Shown: piece by piece, positions 1 through 7,285 of the stretch
Layout of the letters: each line of letters starts with the position of its first letter
Numbering within the stretch: the stretch's first letter is position 1
Assembly (NCBI GenBank): GCA_903921785.1
Contig: CAIXRH010000214.1
Coordinates: forward strand, 1 to 36,412
Origin: an uncultured Pseudomonadota bacterium
Lineage (GTDB): Bacteria; Myxococcota_A; UBA796; SXON01
Length of the DNA: 36,412 bases
Reading direction: 5' to 3'
Translations under genes and position numbers: made by a program
The notes under the pieces: model-generated
What the model was told of the DNA's origin: nothing
Seen by the model: the letters and a program-made list of their open reading frames with translations, nothing else
Databases searched by the model: none

Positions 1-2
1 CG

Positions 3-629
3 CGTCATCCGCCCGCCCTCGCTGCGGCCCCGCGTCCCGGCGCGGGCAGCGATCAGCCCCCGACCGATCTCCCCGCCTTCGACCCGACGCCCCCGCCGAC
101 CCCTCGGCCGATCCTGCTCGCGCCGATGGTCCCCGGGGGGGCCGAAGCACCGCGTCGGGCGACCCCGCCCTCGATCACGCCGCTCGGGCCGCGGACGCTT
201 CCTACCCCCGCGGCCAGCATGGCCCGGTCAGCAGCGGCGCCGGGTGCGTCACCCACCCCCGCATCCGCGAGCACGCTCGCCGACGAGCCCACGCCGGTGG
301 GACTCCCTCGCATCCCCCTCCGCCGCCCCGGCGGAGGGGACGCCCCGCCCACGGAGCTCGTGGGTGCTGAGGATCCATCCCCGGCCCCGATGCTGCGACC
401 GCCGGCCCGGGCGTTCACCCCCACGGTCTCCGATCTGGTGGAGGCCGTGCAGGACGAGTCCGCCCCCCCCGAGACGCCCGACGTCGTTCGGAGCCTGTCG
501 CCCTCCCCGAGCGGCGCTCCGGAGTCGCCCGCAGCGAACCCGAGGTTGATCCCTGACTGGTTCGCGGCCTTCGCGCTGGTCTTGCTGCTGGCGGTGGGGC
601 TCTGGGCCGTGGTCTCGCGGTTCTTCTGA
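3..629 (+). CDS. C-terminal part of a proline-rich, tail-anchored protein (partial)
   Basis: The reading frame is open from the left edge, so the true start lies outside the window; 208 residues are visible. Nearly all of it is low-complexity sequence rich in Pro, Ala, Ser and Thr, with no recognisable domain. The last 25 residues form one hydrophobic helix (roughly FAAFALVLLLAVGLWAVV) followed by SRFF and the stop, which would make a C-terminal membrane anchor with the body of the protein in the cytoplasm. The stop codon overlaps the ATG of the next gene by one base (TGATG), so the two are probably cotranslated. The missing N-terminal part could hold a kinase or other domain, but nothing visible tells which. 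Function unknown. Confidence 0.55.
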   Translation, partial: RHPPALAAAPRPGAGSDQPPTDLPAFDPTPPPTPRPILLAPMVPGGAEAPRRATPPSITPLGPRTLPTPAASMARSAAAPGASPTPASASTLADEPTPVGLPRIPLRRPGGGDAPPTELVGAEDPSPAPMLRPPARAFTPTVSDLVEAVQDESAPPETPDVVRSLSPSPSGAPESPAANPRLIPDWFAAFALVLLLAVGLWAVVSRFF

Positions 630-1381
630 TGTTCTCGGTCCTCGCGGTCCGCACGCCCACGCTCCCGCCCGCGACCCACACCAACTGCTACCGCCTCGGG
701 GACACCGTGGTCGACCCCGCGTCGCCCGAGCCGGAGGAGCAGGAGCGCCTCGCGGCGTGGGCGGGCCCGATTCGGCGGATCGTGCTGACCCACGCTCATG
801 GGGACCACGTAGGCGGAGCGCTCGACCTCGCCGCGCGCACCGGCGCCGGAATCTACGCCCACGCCGATGCCCCCGTGCCCTTCCCGCTCACCGGCACCCT
901 CGCCGATGGCGAACGAATCGACACCGGAGCCGGAACGCTCGTCGCCTGGCACACCCCCGGCCACGCCGACGGGCACCTCGCGTTTGCGCTCGATGGCACC
1001 GGCGAGGTGATCTGCGGGGACCTCGTGGCCGGCGAGGGCACAATCGTCTTGGTTCCCCCGGAGGGAAGCCTCGCGGCGTACCTGACCAGCCTCGCCCGCG
1101 TACGCGCCTTCGCCACCACCCTCTGGCCGGCCCACGGCGGCCCGCAGCCCGCGGCGCTGGCCGACCACTACGTCGCCCACCGCCACCGGCGCACCGAGCA
1201 GTTCCTGGCGGTGCTCCGAGAGGGCGGCCCGGCCTCGCCGGAGACGATCGCCGCGACGGTCTACGCGGGAGTACCCGGGGCAAACCTGCAGATCGCCACC
1301 ATGCAGGTGCTCACCCACCTCGCCTGGCTGCACGCCCACGGGCGAGTCCGCCCCCACGGTGACGCCTGGATGCTCACGTGA
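629..1381 (+). CDS. MBL-fold metallo-hydrolase
   Basis: 250-residue metallo-beta-lactamase-fold protein. The metal-binding signature H55-A-H57-G-D59-H60 is intact, followed by the HTPGH motif ending at H112 and by a Gly-Asp at 130-131 that would bridge two metals. A further PAHGG near residue 172 fits the last histidine ligand. The 60-70 residues after that look like the small helical C-terminal domain of the LACTB2 / glyoxalase-II-like group, which act as hydrolases or single-strand endoribonucleases. No signal peptide, so cytoplasmic. It starts one base inside the stop of the upstream gene and ends 13 bases before bioD. The fold is sure; the substrate cannot be told from sequence. Confidence 0.85.
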   Translation: MFSVLAVRTPTLPPATHTNCYRLGDTVVDPASPEPEEQERLAAWAGPIRRIVLTHAHGDHVGGALDLAARTGAGIYAHADAPVPFPLTGTLADGERIDTGAGTLVAWHTPGHADGHLAFALDGTGEVICGDLVAGEGTIVLVPPEGSLAAYLTSLARVRAFATTLWPAHGGPQPAALADHYVAHRHRRTEQFLAVLREGGPASPETIAATVYAGVPGANLQIATMQVLTHLAWLHAHGRVRPHGDAWMLT

Positions 1382-1394
1382 GCGGGGAGCGCCG

Positions 1395-2075
1395 ATGAGG
1401 CTTGGACCGACGTGTTTCATCACCGGCACCGACACGGGCGTGGGCAAGAGCGTGACCACCGCCGCGCTCGCCGCCGCCCTGGCCGCCGCGGGGGTGGCGG
1501 TACGCGCGCTCAAGCCGGTGGCCTCCGGCGTCTCGCCCGGGACCGCAGGGGAGGACGCCGAGCTCCTCGCGTTCGGCGCCGGACACGCCGCGGAGGTCGC
1601 CTACGCCTTCGAAGCGCCGGTCTCCCCTCACCTCGCCGCCGAGGGGGAAAGTCGGCGGATCGACGACACGGTGATCGCCGAGTGGATCGCGGCGCGTCGG
1701 GCCGCCGTGACGCTCATCGAGGGCGTCGGCGGCTGGGAAGTGCCGCTCCGCCGCGATTGGCGGGTCTCGGACTGGGCCGCGCGACTCGGCGCCCCGGTGA
1801 TCGTCGTCGCGCGCAACCGGCTTGGGGTGCTCAACCACACGCTGCTCACGGTGGAGGCGGTGCGGCGGCGGGGGCTCCTGGTCGCTGGAGTGGTGCTCAC
1901 GCCGCCCACGGAGTCCGACGCCTCGATCGCGCACAATGCGGCGGAGCTCCGCGCGCTGCTGCCCGATGTGGCCGTGCGCCCGATGCCCTGGGTCCCACCC
2001 GGCGATCGCGCGGCCCTCACCGCGGCCGGCCGCGCGCTCCTGGTCACGACGCCCGGCACCCCGCCCGGTCAGTAG
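1395..2075 (+). CDS. bioD: ATP-dependent dethiobiotin synthetase BioD
   Basis: 226-residue enzyme that closes the ureido ring of 7,8-diaminopelargonic acid with CO2 and ATP, the next-to-last step of biotin synthesis. The N-terminus carries the BioD P-loop G11-T-D-T-G-V-G-K18-S19, and the motif EGVGGWEVPL near residue 110 matches the EGAGG..VPL loop of the family. The frame is open 36 bases further upstream, but the ATG at 1395 is preceded by GGGGAG at a good distance and gives the normal BioD N-terminus. No other biotin gene is in view. The 3' end overlaps the convergent lipoprotein gene by 7 bases. Confidence 0.9.
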   Translation: MRLGPTCFITGTDTGVGKSVTTAALAAALAAAGVAVRALKPVASGVSPGTAGEDAELLAFGAGHAAEVAYAFEAPVSPHLAAEGESRRIDDTVIAEWIAARRAAVTLIEGVGGWEVPLRRDWRVSDWAARLGAPVIVVARNRLGVLNHTLLTVEAVRRRGLLVAGVVLTPPTESDASIAHNAAELRALLPDVAVRPMPWVPPGDRAALTAAGRALLVTTPGTPPGQ

Positions 2076-3547
2076 TACCGGTAGTTCGTGTGGTACGCGC
2101 TGATGGTGAGGTTGCCCGACGCGTCGAGCCCCTGCACGACCGAGTAGTACTCGCCCTCGTAGTACCCGTAGTAGCCCCAGCTGTACCCGCCGCTGCCGGT
2201 GACATCCATCTCCAGCCCGACGGTGGAGTAGTAGGGGGAGGCGGTGTACCCGGGGTCGTCGAGCTGGGCGATGAACCGCCCCATACGCGAGTCGTAGGCG
2301 GCCCCGCCGGTGCTGTCCTTGCTCATGTCGGCGCAGCCGGTGACCGTGGTCGACGCCGCGGCGTCGTAGGTGTAGTCGGCGTCGAAGGAATAGTCGCAGC
2401 CGCGGCAGACGGTCTTGTCTTCCGTCGCGACGAGGCTCCAGTAGATGTCGCACTGGTTGCTGGCGCTCCCAGTGTTGGAGAACAGCACCCACTCCGCGGT
2501 GCCGGTGCCAGCGTGGACCCCGGCGCTGTCCGTCGTCACCGTCATGTCCACGCGGGACGTGACCCGGAAGCCGCTGGGCGCGGAAATCTCCACCGCGGCC
2601 GACATCGCGGTGGTGCTCGTCGTCCCGTCGCTCACCGTGGCTTCGCACTCCCACTGCTCGCCCACCGTCGTGAAGTCGGCGGTGACGGTGTCGGTGTCCC
2701 CAACCTCGGTCGCGGCCACGCCGTCGCGATACCAGAGGTACGACTTGGTGACCTTGCCGCCGTCCGGGTCCTTGGCGGTGACCTTGCAGGTGAGGTCGTT
2801 GTTGTCCTTCGGGGTCGTCGGGCTGATCTCCACCGCGGTGATCTCCGGCGCGCTGTTCGGCACGGTGACCGAGGCCTCCACCGAGATCGGCTCGCTGTCG
2901 TTGTCGGTGACGGTGACCACGACCTGGAAGGTGTCCCCCCCGTCCACGTACATCCCGTCGATCGTGGTGCGGCCGTCCCAGCTCGAATTGTGGGTGCCGT
3001 TCTCGGACCAGACGATGGTCTGGTCGAGCGTGTCGCCGTTGGGATCGCTCGCGGGCGTGTCGAAGACCAGGGTGAGGCCGTCCCCACTCACGGGCGCGAC
3101 GGGGTCCAGGTGGATCGTCGGCGCCACCGGGGGGAGGTCCGCGATCGTGGCCGAGGCCGTTCCCGCCGGCCCCTCCAGCTCGCGGTCGGAGGCGTAGACG
3201 TTGAGCGTCCAGACGTCCCCGAGGGTGGTGATCTCGGAGAGCACGAAGTCGTTGGTCTCCCCCGCGACGACGGCGCCGTTCTGGAGCCACTCGTAGCGGT
3301 AGGTGAGCGCGTCGCCGTCGGGGTCGACCGCCCCGACGTCCATCGAAGCGCGGAGCGTGGTGTCGTCGCCCGGGGTGGCCGGGGTGATGGAGACGGTGGG
3401 GGCGCCGGGCGCGCCGTTGAGGGCGGCGCTGTCGCCGGTGTCGGCGCTGGTGTCGCCACCGCTGGTGTCGAGGTCCGTGTCGGTGGAGGTGCCGGTGTCG
3501 GTCGCGACGGGGCATCCCAGGAGCAGCAACAGAGGGAGGTGGCGCAT
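2069..3547 (-). CDS. Lipoprotein with PKD/Ig-like repeats
   Basis: 492 residues. A very short lipoprotein signal (MRHLPLLLLLGC) puts the lipid-attached cysteine at position 12. It is followed by an Asp/Thr/Ser/Gly-rich linker of about 30 residues, a style common in myxobacterial surface lipoproteins. Three tandem beta-sandwich repeats of about 90-100 residues follow, each with DPDGD-like or DPNGD-like calcium or turn motifs and tyrosine-rich strands, as in PKD or Ig-like domains. The last 150 residues are a Tyr/Ser/Gly-rich domain with several cysteines. Probable surface-exposed adhesion or binding protein. It is the last gene of a minus-strand operon, 32 bases after the DUF1207-like gene. 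Its 3' end overlaps bioD by 7 bases. The exact binding partner is unknown. Confidence 0.75.
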   Translation of the reverse strand: MRHLPLLLLLGCPVATDTGTSTDTDLDTSGGDTSADTGDSAALNGAPGAPTVSITPATPGDDTTLRASMDVGAVDPDGDALTYRYEWLQNGAVVAGETNDFVLSEITTLGDVWTLNVYASDRELEGPAGTASATIADLPPVAPTIHLDPVAPVSGDGLTLVFDTPASDPNGDTLDQTIVWSENGTHNSSWDGRTTIDGMYVDGGDTFQVVVTVTDNDSEPISVEASVTVPNSAPEITAVEISPTTPKDNNDLTCKVTAKDPDGGKVTKSYLWYRDGVAATEVGDTDTVTADFTTVGEQWECEATVSDGTTSTTAMSAAVEISAPSGFRVTSRVDMTVTTDSAGVHAGTGTAEWVLFSNTGSASNQCDIYWSLVATEDKTVCRGCDYSFDADYTYDAAASTTVTGCADMSKDSTGGAAYDSRMGRFIAQLDDPGYTASPYYSTVGLEMDVTGSGGYSWGYYGYYEGEYYSVVQGLDASGNLTISAYHTNYRYY

Positions 3548-3579
3548 GGCCGTGGTGTACCCGAGGACCGGGCGGGCGT

Positions 3580-4353
3580 CTACGGCGGATTCACGCCGCC
3601 GGGGATCGTCACCCGCCCGTTGACGTCGAAGCCGAAGCTCACCCCCAACCAGTCGTCGTTCCCCACGAGTTTTCCGGTGTCGTCGGGGCCGTGGTGACCG
3701 GCCACGGCGACGCGGAGCCGCTGGCCGTCCCGGAACACGAGCCGCACGCCCGCCTGACCGGCGACGGCCGGCGTCCAGGCGAATTCGTCGGCGACCTGGA
3801 GGTCTACCGCCGCGTAGGGAGCGACCCTCCAGGGCCCTTCCACCTCGCCGCCCAGCTGCACGCCGAACGGCGGTGCGCCCCGCTGGTCGTGGATCAGCGC
3901 GTGTCCACCCACGTAGAGCCGCGCCGGGCCGAGCTGCCGGCTGCCGATCACGCTCAGCCACTCCCGGCTGTATCCATCCGGGGAACCAGGTAGGGTGGCC
4001 CCGCCCCGCACGCCGTCGGCGAAGTGGGCGCTGGTGTGGGCAAGCTCGAGGCGGCCCGACCACGGGCCGGACTGGACGGCGAGCGGGATGCCGAACGTGC
4101 CATCCACCGTGACCAGGTCGAAGCGGAGGTTGTCCTCGGGGTCAAAACCCATCCACACCCCGGCTTCGATGCCGAGGTCCGCGTGGAGCTCGCCGAGGGT
4201 GAGCGCGAGGAGGGGGAAGTTCTCGGCGATCGCGGCGTCGACCTTGAAGTGATCGTCCCAGCGGAGGGTCACGGACGAGAGCGCGGCCCGCGGGTCGGCC
4301 ACGGGGAGCACGAACACGCCGGTCGCAGGGAGGAGGACCCAGGCGGCGGGCAT
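3580..4353 (-). CDS. DUF1207-like outer-membrane protein
   Basis: 257 residues starting at the ATG at 4353; the frame is open further upstream but overlaps the response regulator. The N-terminal hydrophobic stretch looks like a weak export signal. The body has the alternating pattern of a beta-barrel, with phrases resembling DUF1207 proteins: LGIEAGVWMGFD, then IPLAVQSGPWSGRLELAHTSAHF, YSREWLSVI, and RLYVGGHALIHD. DUF1207 proteins are uncharacterised, probably outer-membrane barrels. It starts 4 bases after the regulator stop and ends 32 bases before the lipoprotein, so the three form an operon. Family assignment is from remembered pattern only. Confidence 0.6.
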   Translation of the reverse strand: MPAAWVLLPATGVFVLPVADPRAALSSVTLRWDDHFKVDAAIAENFPLLALTLGELHADLGIEAGVWMGFDPEDNLRFDLVTVDGTFGIPLAVQSGPWSGRLELAHTSAHFADGVRGGATLPGSPDGYSREWLSVIGSRQLGPARLYVGGHALIHDQRGAPPFGVQLGGEVEGPWRVAPYAAVDLQVADEFAWTPAVAGQAGVRLVFRDGQRLRVAVAGHHGPDDTGKLVGNDDWLGVSFGFDVNGRVTIPGGVNPP

Positions 4354-4357
4354 CGCC

Positions 4358-5032
4358 TCAGAAGCCGCCGCGCCGGAGGGCACGTTCCGTGGCCAGCACG
4401 TAGGGCGTGACCCGGGGCACCGGCGGCTGCACCCGGAGCAGATGGTCGCCGGGGAGGCGCCATTCTTGGACTTCCCCGCTCCGGGTGCCGAGCTGCACCA
4501 GGGGCGTGCCGCCCCGGGAGATCTCCACGTAGGAGACGCCCTCCATCGCCGCCACCGTGTCAACCAGGACACCGGTGAGCGCCAGGGCGGTGGCACGATC
4601 GTTCGCCACCTCGGCCGCTTCGAAGAACTCCACCGCACGGGCGATGGCCGCCGTGTCCCGCTGCTGCTGCGCCCGGGTGACCGCGCCTTCCAGGAGGGTG
4701 TAGAGGTCCCGCAGCTTGAACGGCTTGAGCACGAAGTCGGCCGCCCCGAGGCGGAGGGCGCGCACGACACCCTCCACGGTGGCGTAGCCGGTCATCACCA
4801 CGCCCGGCACCGCGGGGAGGCGCCGCGCAGCGTGGCGGACCAGCTCGAGGCCCTCCACGTCGGGCAGCTTCAGATCGGTGAGCATCACGTCGTAGCGGCC
4901 CGCCGCGAGCAGGGCGCGGGCCTCGCGGCCGTCTCGCGCGACATCGACCGACCAGCCCCGCCCGCGGAGGTATTCGGCGACCAGCTCGTGGATGGAGACC
5001 TCGTCGTCGACGACGAGGATGTGCGTGGGCAT
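4358..5032 (-). CDS. Response regulator with receiver domain and unknown output region
   Basis: 224 residues. Residues 1-120 are a CheY-like receiver: acidic pocket D9-D10, phospho-acceptor D53 in the phrase MLTDLKLPD, Thr in VVMTGYAT, and the conserved lysine in VLKPFK. After an alpha-helical linker (about 115-140) the last 85 residues show neither a DNA-binding helix-turn-helix nor GGDEF, EAL or AAA motifs. They look like a small alpha/beta module or degenerate GAF-like fold. It is the first gene of the minus-strand operon with the DUF1207-like and PKD lipoproteins. Its start is 45 bases from the divergent coiled-coil gene. No partner histidine kinase is nearby. Confidence 0.8.
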   Translation of the reverse strand: MPTHILVVDDEVSIHELVAEYLRGRGWSVDVARDGREARALLAAGRYDVMLTDLKLPDVEGLELVRHAARRLPAVPGVVMTGYATVEGVVRALRLGAADFVLKPFKLRDLYTLLEGAVTRAQQQRDTAAIARAVEFFEAAEVANDRATALALTGVLVDTVAAMEGVSYVEISRGGTPLVQLGTRSGEVQEWRLPGDHLLRVQPPVPRVTPYVLATERALRRGGF

Positions 5033-5077
5033 CGCGGCGGCCTCTGCCGCATGGTATTCCTTGGCGCGGGAGTCGGC

Positions 5078-5701
5078 ATGGCGCGCATCGAACGGATGGA
5101 CCAGGGCCTCCGAGGTCGGCTCGACGAGCTGGAGCAGAAGATGTTCCTGCTCAAGATCAACTACGAGAAGTACTTCTCGGGGATCGACCGGGTGGAACCG
5201 TATCGGGACCGGGAGGAGGTCAAGCGCATGGTGCGCGACCTCGCCGAGGAAGGGATCAAGAACGCCACCCAGGCCTTCAAGTTCCAAGGACTCAAGGCGA
5301 GGTTCCAGACCTACGAGCTCTACTGGACGCGCAACCAGAAGATGATGGAAGAGGGCACTCACCCGAAGCTGCGGGCGCGCGTGGATCGAAAAGTTGCCGC
5401 CACGGCCGCGGCCGCCCCGCCGATCGATCCCCGCGAAGCCGAGCAGCAGAAGGTGCTCGAAGAGCGCGCCGCGCGGATGGAGCGCGAAGAGCGCGCGTAC
5501 AAGTTGGTGTACGACAAGTACATGGAAGCGCGCGGCAAGTGCGGCCAGTCCACCGACATCAGCTTCGACGCGGTGCGGGAGGCGCTCACCAAGCAGGTGC
5601 GGCAGATCAAGAGCACCTTCAACGTGGAGAGCGTGAAGTTCCGCATCGTGGTGGAAGATGGCAAGGCCAAGGTGAAGGCGGTCCCTCAAGCCGCCACGTA
5701 G
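5078..5701 (+). CDS. Conserved hypothetical coiled-coil protein
   Basis: 207 residues, highly charged, no signal or membrane segment. Residues 5-95 and 110-150 are helical with heptad-like spacing (DELEQKMFLLKINYEKYF; REAEQQKVLEERAARMEREE), interrupted by an Ala/Pro linker near residue 105. The C-terminal 60 residues (from CGQSTDISFDA to the end) look like a compact alpha/beta module ending in an amphipathic strand VKFRIVVEDGKAKVKAVP. The ATG at 5078 was chosen because GGGAG lies 6 bases upstream; another ATG at 5051 would add 9 residues with poor ribosome binding. Function unknown; I recognise the style as a cytoplasmic protein of myxobacteria-like genomes but no named family. Confidence 0.65.
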   Translation: MARIERMDQGLRGRLDELEQKMFLLKINYEKYFSGIDRVEPYRDREEVKRMVRDLAEEGIKNATQAFKFQGLKARFQTYELYWTRNQKMMEEGTHPKLRARVDRKVAATAAAAPPIDPREAEQQKVLEERAARMEREERAYKLVYDKYMEARGKCGQSTDISFDAVREALTKQVRQIKSTFNVESVKFRIVVEDGKAKVKAVPQAAT

Positions 5702-5716
5702 CGGCCGAGGAGGCGG

Positions 5717-6151
5717 GTGTTCGCGCTTCCGTGCGCCCGCCCGGGTTATCTGGGGGTGGTGCTGCTGACGCTCCTCTCCCTCGCCCTCGCCCAGGAGGCC
5801 CCCACGCCGGACGACGGGGCCCTCGCCGTCGTCCCGTTCGGCGTGGCCCACTACGCGTGGAATCGCCCCGTTCGCGGGGTGGTGTACTCGGTCACCCAGG
5901 CCGCCGGGATCGGCGTGGGCATCTACAGCACCGTGGTGGCCGACGCCGCGTTGGCGAACGGCGATTCGTCCACCGCCGAGCAGTGGCAGGCGGTCACGGG
6001 CGCGGCGATCGGCGTCGCCGCGCTGTCGTACGCCGTGCAGGTGCTCGACGGTTCGCGCCTCGCGCAGCTCCGGGCCACCGACGCACACGCGCGCCGCGAG
6101 GCGGTCGAGGCGTTCGATGCCGGGCTCGCCCTCGCGGGGTCCCGTCGGTGA
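5717..6151 (+). CDS. Small exported or membrane protein, DUF5683-like
   Basis: 144 residues from a GTG start preceded by a GGAGG-type site. Residues 1-26 form a hydrophobic signal or anchor ending near ALA-QEA. Two further hydrophobic segments (about 52-75 and 92-112) flank the phrase VVPFGVAHYAWNRPVRGVVYS. This resembles the PFG.gQf.NG.....G.l motif of small membrane proteins annotated DUF5683 in this group of bacteria. The tail is charged. It lies 15 bases after the coiled-coil gene, and its stop overlaps the next GTG start by 3 bases (GTGA), so the three genes look like one operon. No function known. Confidence 0.6.
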   Translation: MFALPCARPGYLGVVLLTLLSLALAQEAPTPDDGALAVVPFGVAHYAWNRPVRGVVYSVTQAAGIGVGIYSTVVADAALANGDSSTAEQWQAVTGAAIGVAALSYAVQVLDGSRLAQLRATDAHARREAVEAFDAGLALAGSRR

Positions 6152-7137
6152 GCGACCAGCGGCTCTTCGAACGCAGCGGCCTGTTCCATGGCCTCTCCGA
6201 CATCGATCGGGACGAAGCGTTCAGCGCCTTCCGCTCCTACGACCTCGGCCCGGGCGAAGAGCTCCTGGTGGAGGGCGAGTCCGACCGCAGCCTCTGCTAC
6301 ATCGTCGAGGGCAACCTCGTCGCCACGCTCAACGGCGCGAAGATCGGCCGGATCGCCCCCGGGGAGACCGTCGGCGAGATGGCGATGTTCGGCTCGCTCG
6401 ACCGCCGCGCCGCCACCGTGCTCAGCGAGAGCTCGGTGCGGATGCTGCTGCTCGACGACGACGGCCTGCGCTTCCTGCGCATGCGCGACAACCCCGTCGT
6501 GCAACGCCTGGAGTCCCAGGCGATGCGCACCATCGCCCACCGCCTCCGCCAGGCCGACCTGCGGATCGGCTCCCTGGCCGAGGGCGAGCCCCTCCGCGAG
6601 CGCAGCGGCAAGGGGCTCCTGTCAAAGCTGGCGTCCTCCCTCGGCCTAGGCGGCGCCCGCCCGCGCACCCCCACCCCCCGCATCACCACCGTGCTGCGCA
6701 ACACGCCGGGCTTCGGCACCCGAGACGACTCGGTGATCGATCGGCTCGCCGCGCGCTTCGAGGTGGTCGCCGTGGCCCAGGGCGAGGCGGTGGTCAACGA
6801 AGGGGAGTACGGCGAAGAGGCGTTCATCGTCGCCGAGGGGCGAGTGGCGGTGTACCGGTCGATCGACCGCGACCGGGTGGAGCGCATCGCCCACCTCGGG
6901 CCGGGCCACGTCGTCGGCGCGGTCGCGCTGGCAGACCGGGGTGGGCGCTCCGCCACCGTGCGTGCCATCGAGCCCACGTGGCTCCTCCGCATCACCCACG
7001 AGACCTACCGCGAGCTGGAGGCCGACCTCGGCGCCGAGGGTCGGGCGTTCCGTCGCGGGATGATCGACGCGTTGGCGGCCCAGCTCCGGCTCGCGAACGA
7101 GCACGTCGTGCGGCTCAGCGGGCGCTGGGGCGTCTAG
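6148..7137 (+). CDS. Protein with two cyclic-nucleotide-binding domains
   Basis: 329 residues, starting at the GTG that overlaps the previous stop (GTGA). Two cNMP-binding beta-roll domains are joined by a 60-70 residue charged linker. The first (about 10-130) has a complete phosphate-binding cassette: G76-E77-M-A ... R86-R87-A-A-T-V, where the Glu and Arg normally hold the ribose and phosphate. The second (about 195-310) has GAVAL at 257-261, so the key Glu is Ala258, although Arg267 remains. The first site should bind cAMP or cGMP, and the second is probably degenerate. There is no DNA-binding or catalytic domain, so it resembles a free regulatory subunit. Partner unknown; the upstream membrane protein is a candidate. 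Confidence 0.8.
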   Translation: MSDQRLFERSGLFHGLSDIDRDEAFSAFRSYDLGPGEELLVEGESDRSLCYIVEGNLVATLNGAKIGRIAPGETVGEMAMFGSLDRRAATVLSESSVRMLLLDDDGLRFLRMRDNPVVQRLESQAMRTIAHRLRQADLRIGSLAEGEPLRERSGKGLLSKLASSLGLGGARPRTPTPRITTVLRNTPGFGTRDDSVIDRLAARFEVVAVAQGEAVVNEGEYGEEAFIVAEGRVAVYRSIDRDRVERIAHLGPGHVVGAVALADRGGRSATVRAIEPTWLLRITHETYRELEADLGAEGRAFRRGMIDALAAQLRLANEHVVRLSGRWGV

Positions 7138-7174
7138 CCGCGCGGGGCGTCCGGCGCGGCCAGCTGAGGCCCTC

Positions 7175-7202
7175 GCCATTCTCGCCCCGGCGGCTCCTCG
7201 AC
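7175..7202. repeat. 28-nt dispersed repeat, copy 1
   Basis: This 28-base stretch (beginning GCCATTCTCGCCCC) is identical to the last 28 bases of the window. It sits between the convergent cNMP-binding and asparagine-synthetase-like genes. The second copy also lies just after a gene stop, in the same orientation. Copy number in the genome cannot be seen from here. Confidence 0.7.
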
Positions 7203-7285
7203 CACCGACGTCGCCGGCCGGCAAGCCGATGTGGCGCCACCCGCCCCTCGACGTCGTCGTCCCGACCCGTTGGCCGCGGGGCCGC

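Noticed and set aside
53-1513. Long minus-strand open frame of 486 codons opposite the MBL and tail-anchored genes
   Set aside because: Low-complexity Gly/Arg/Ala product without domains; a shadow of GC-rich coding sequence on the plus strand.
1412-3697. 761-codon plus-strand frame across bioD and the PKD lipoprotein
   Set aside because: It passes through two genes of opposite strand in the wrong frame; composition is that of a shadow.
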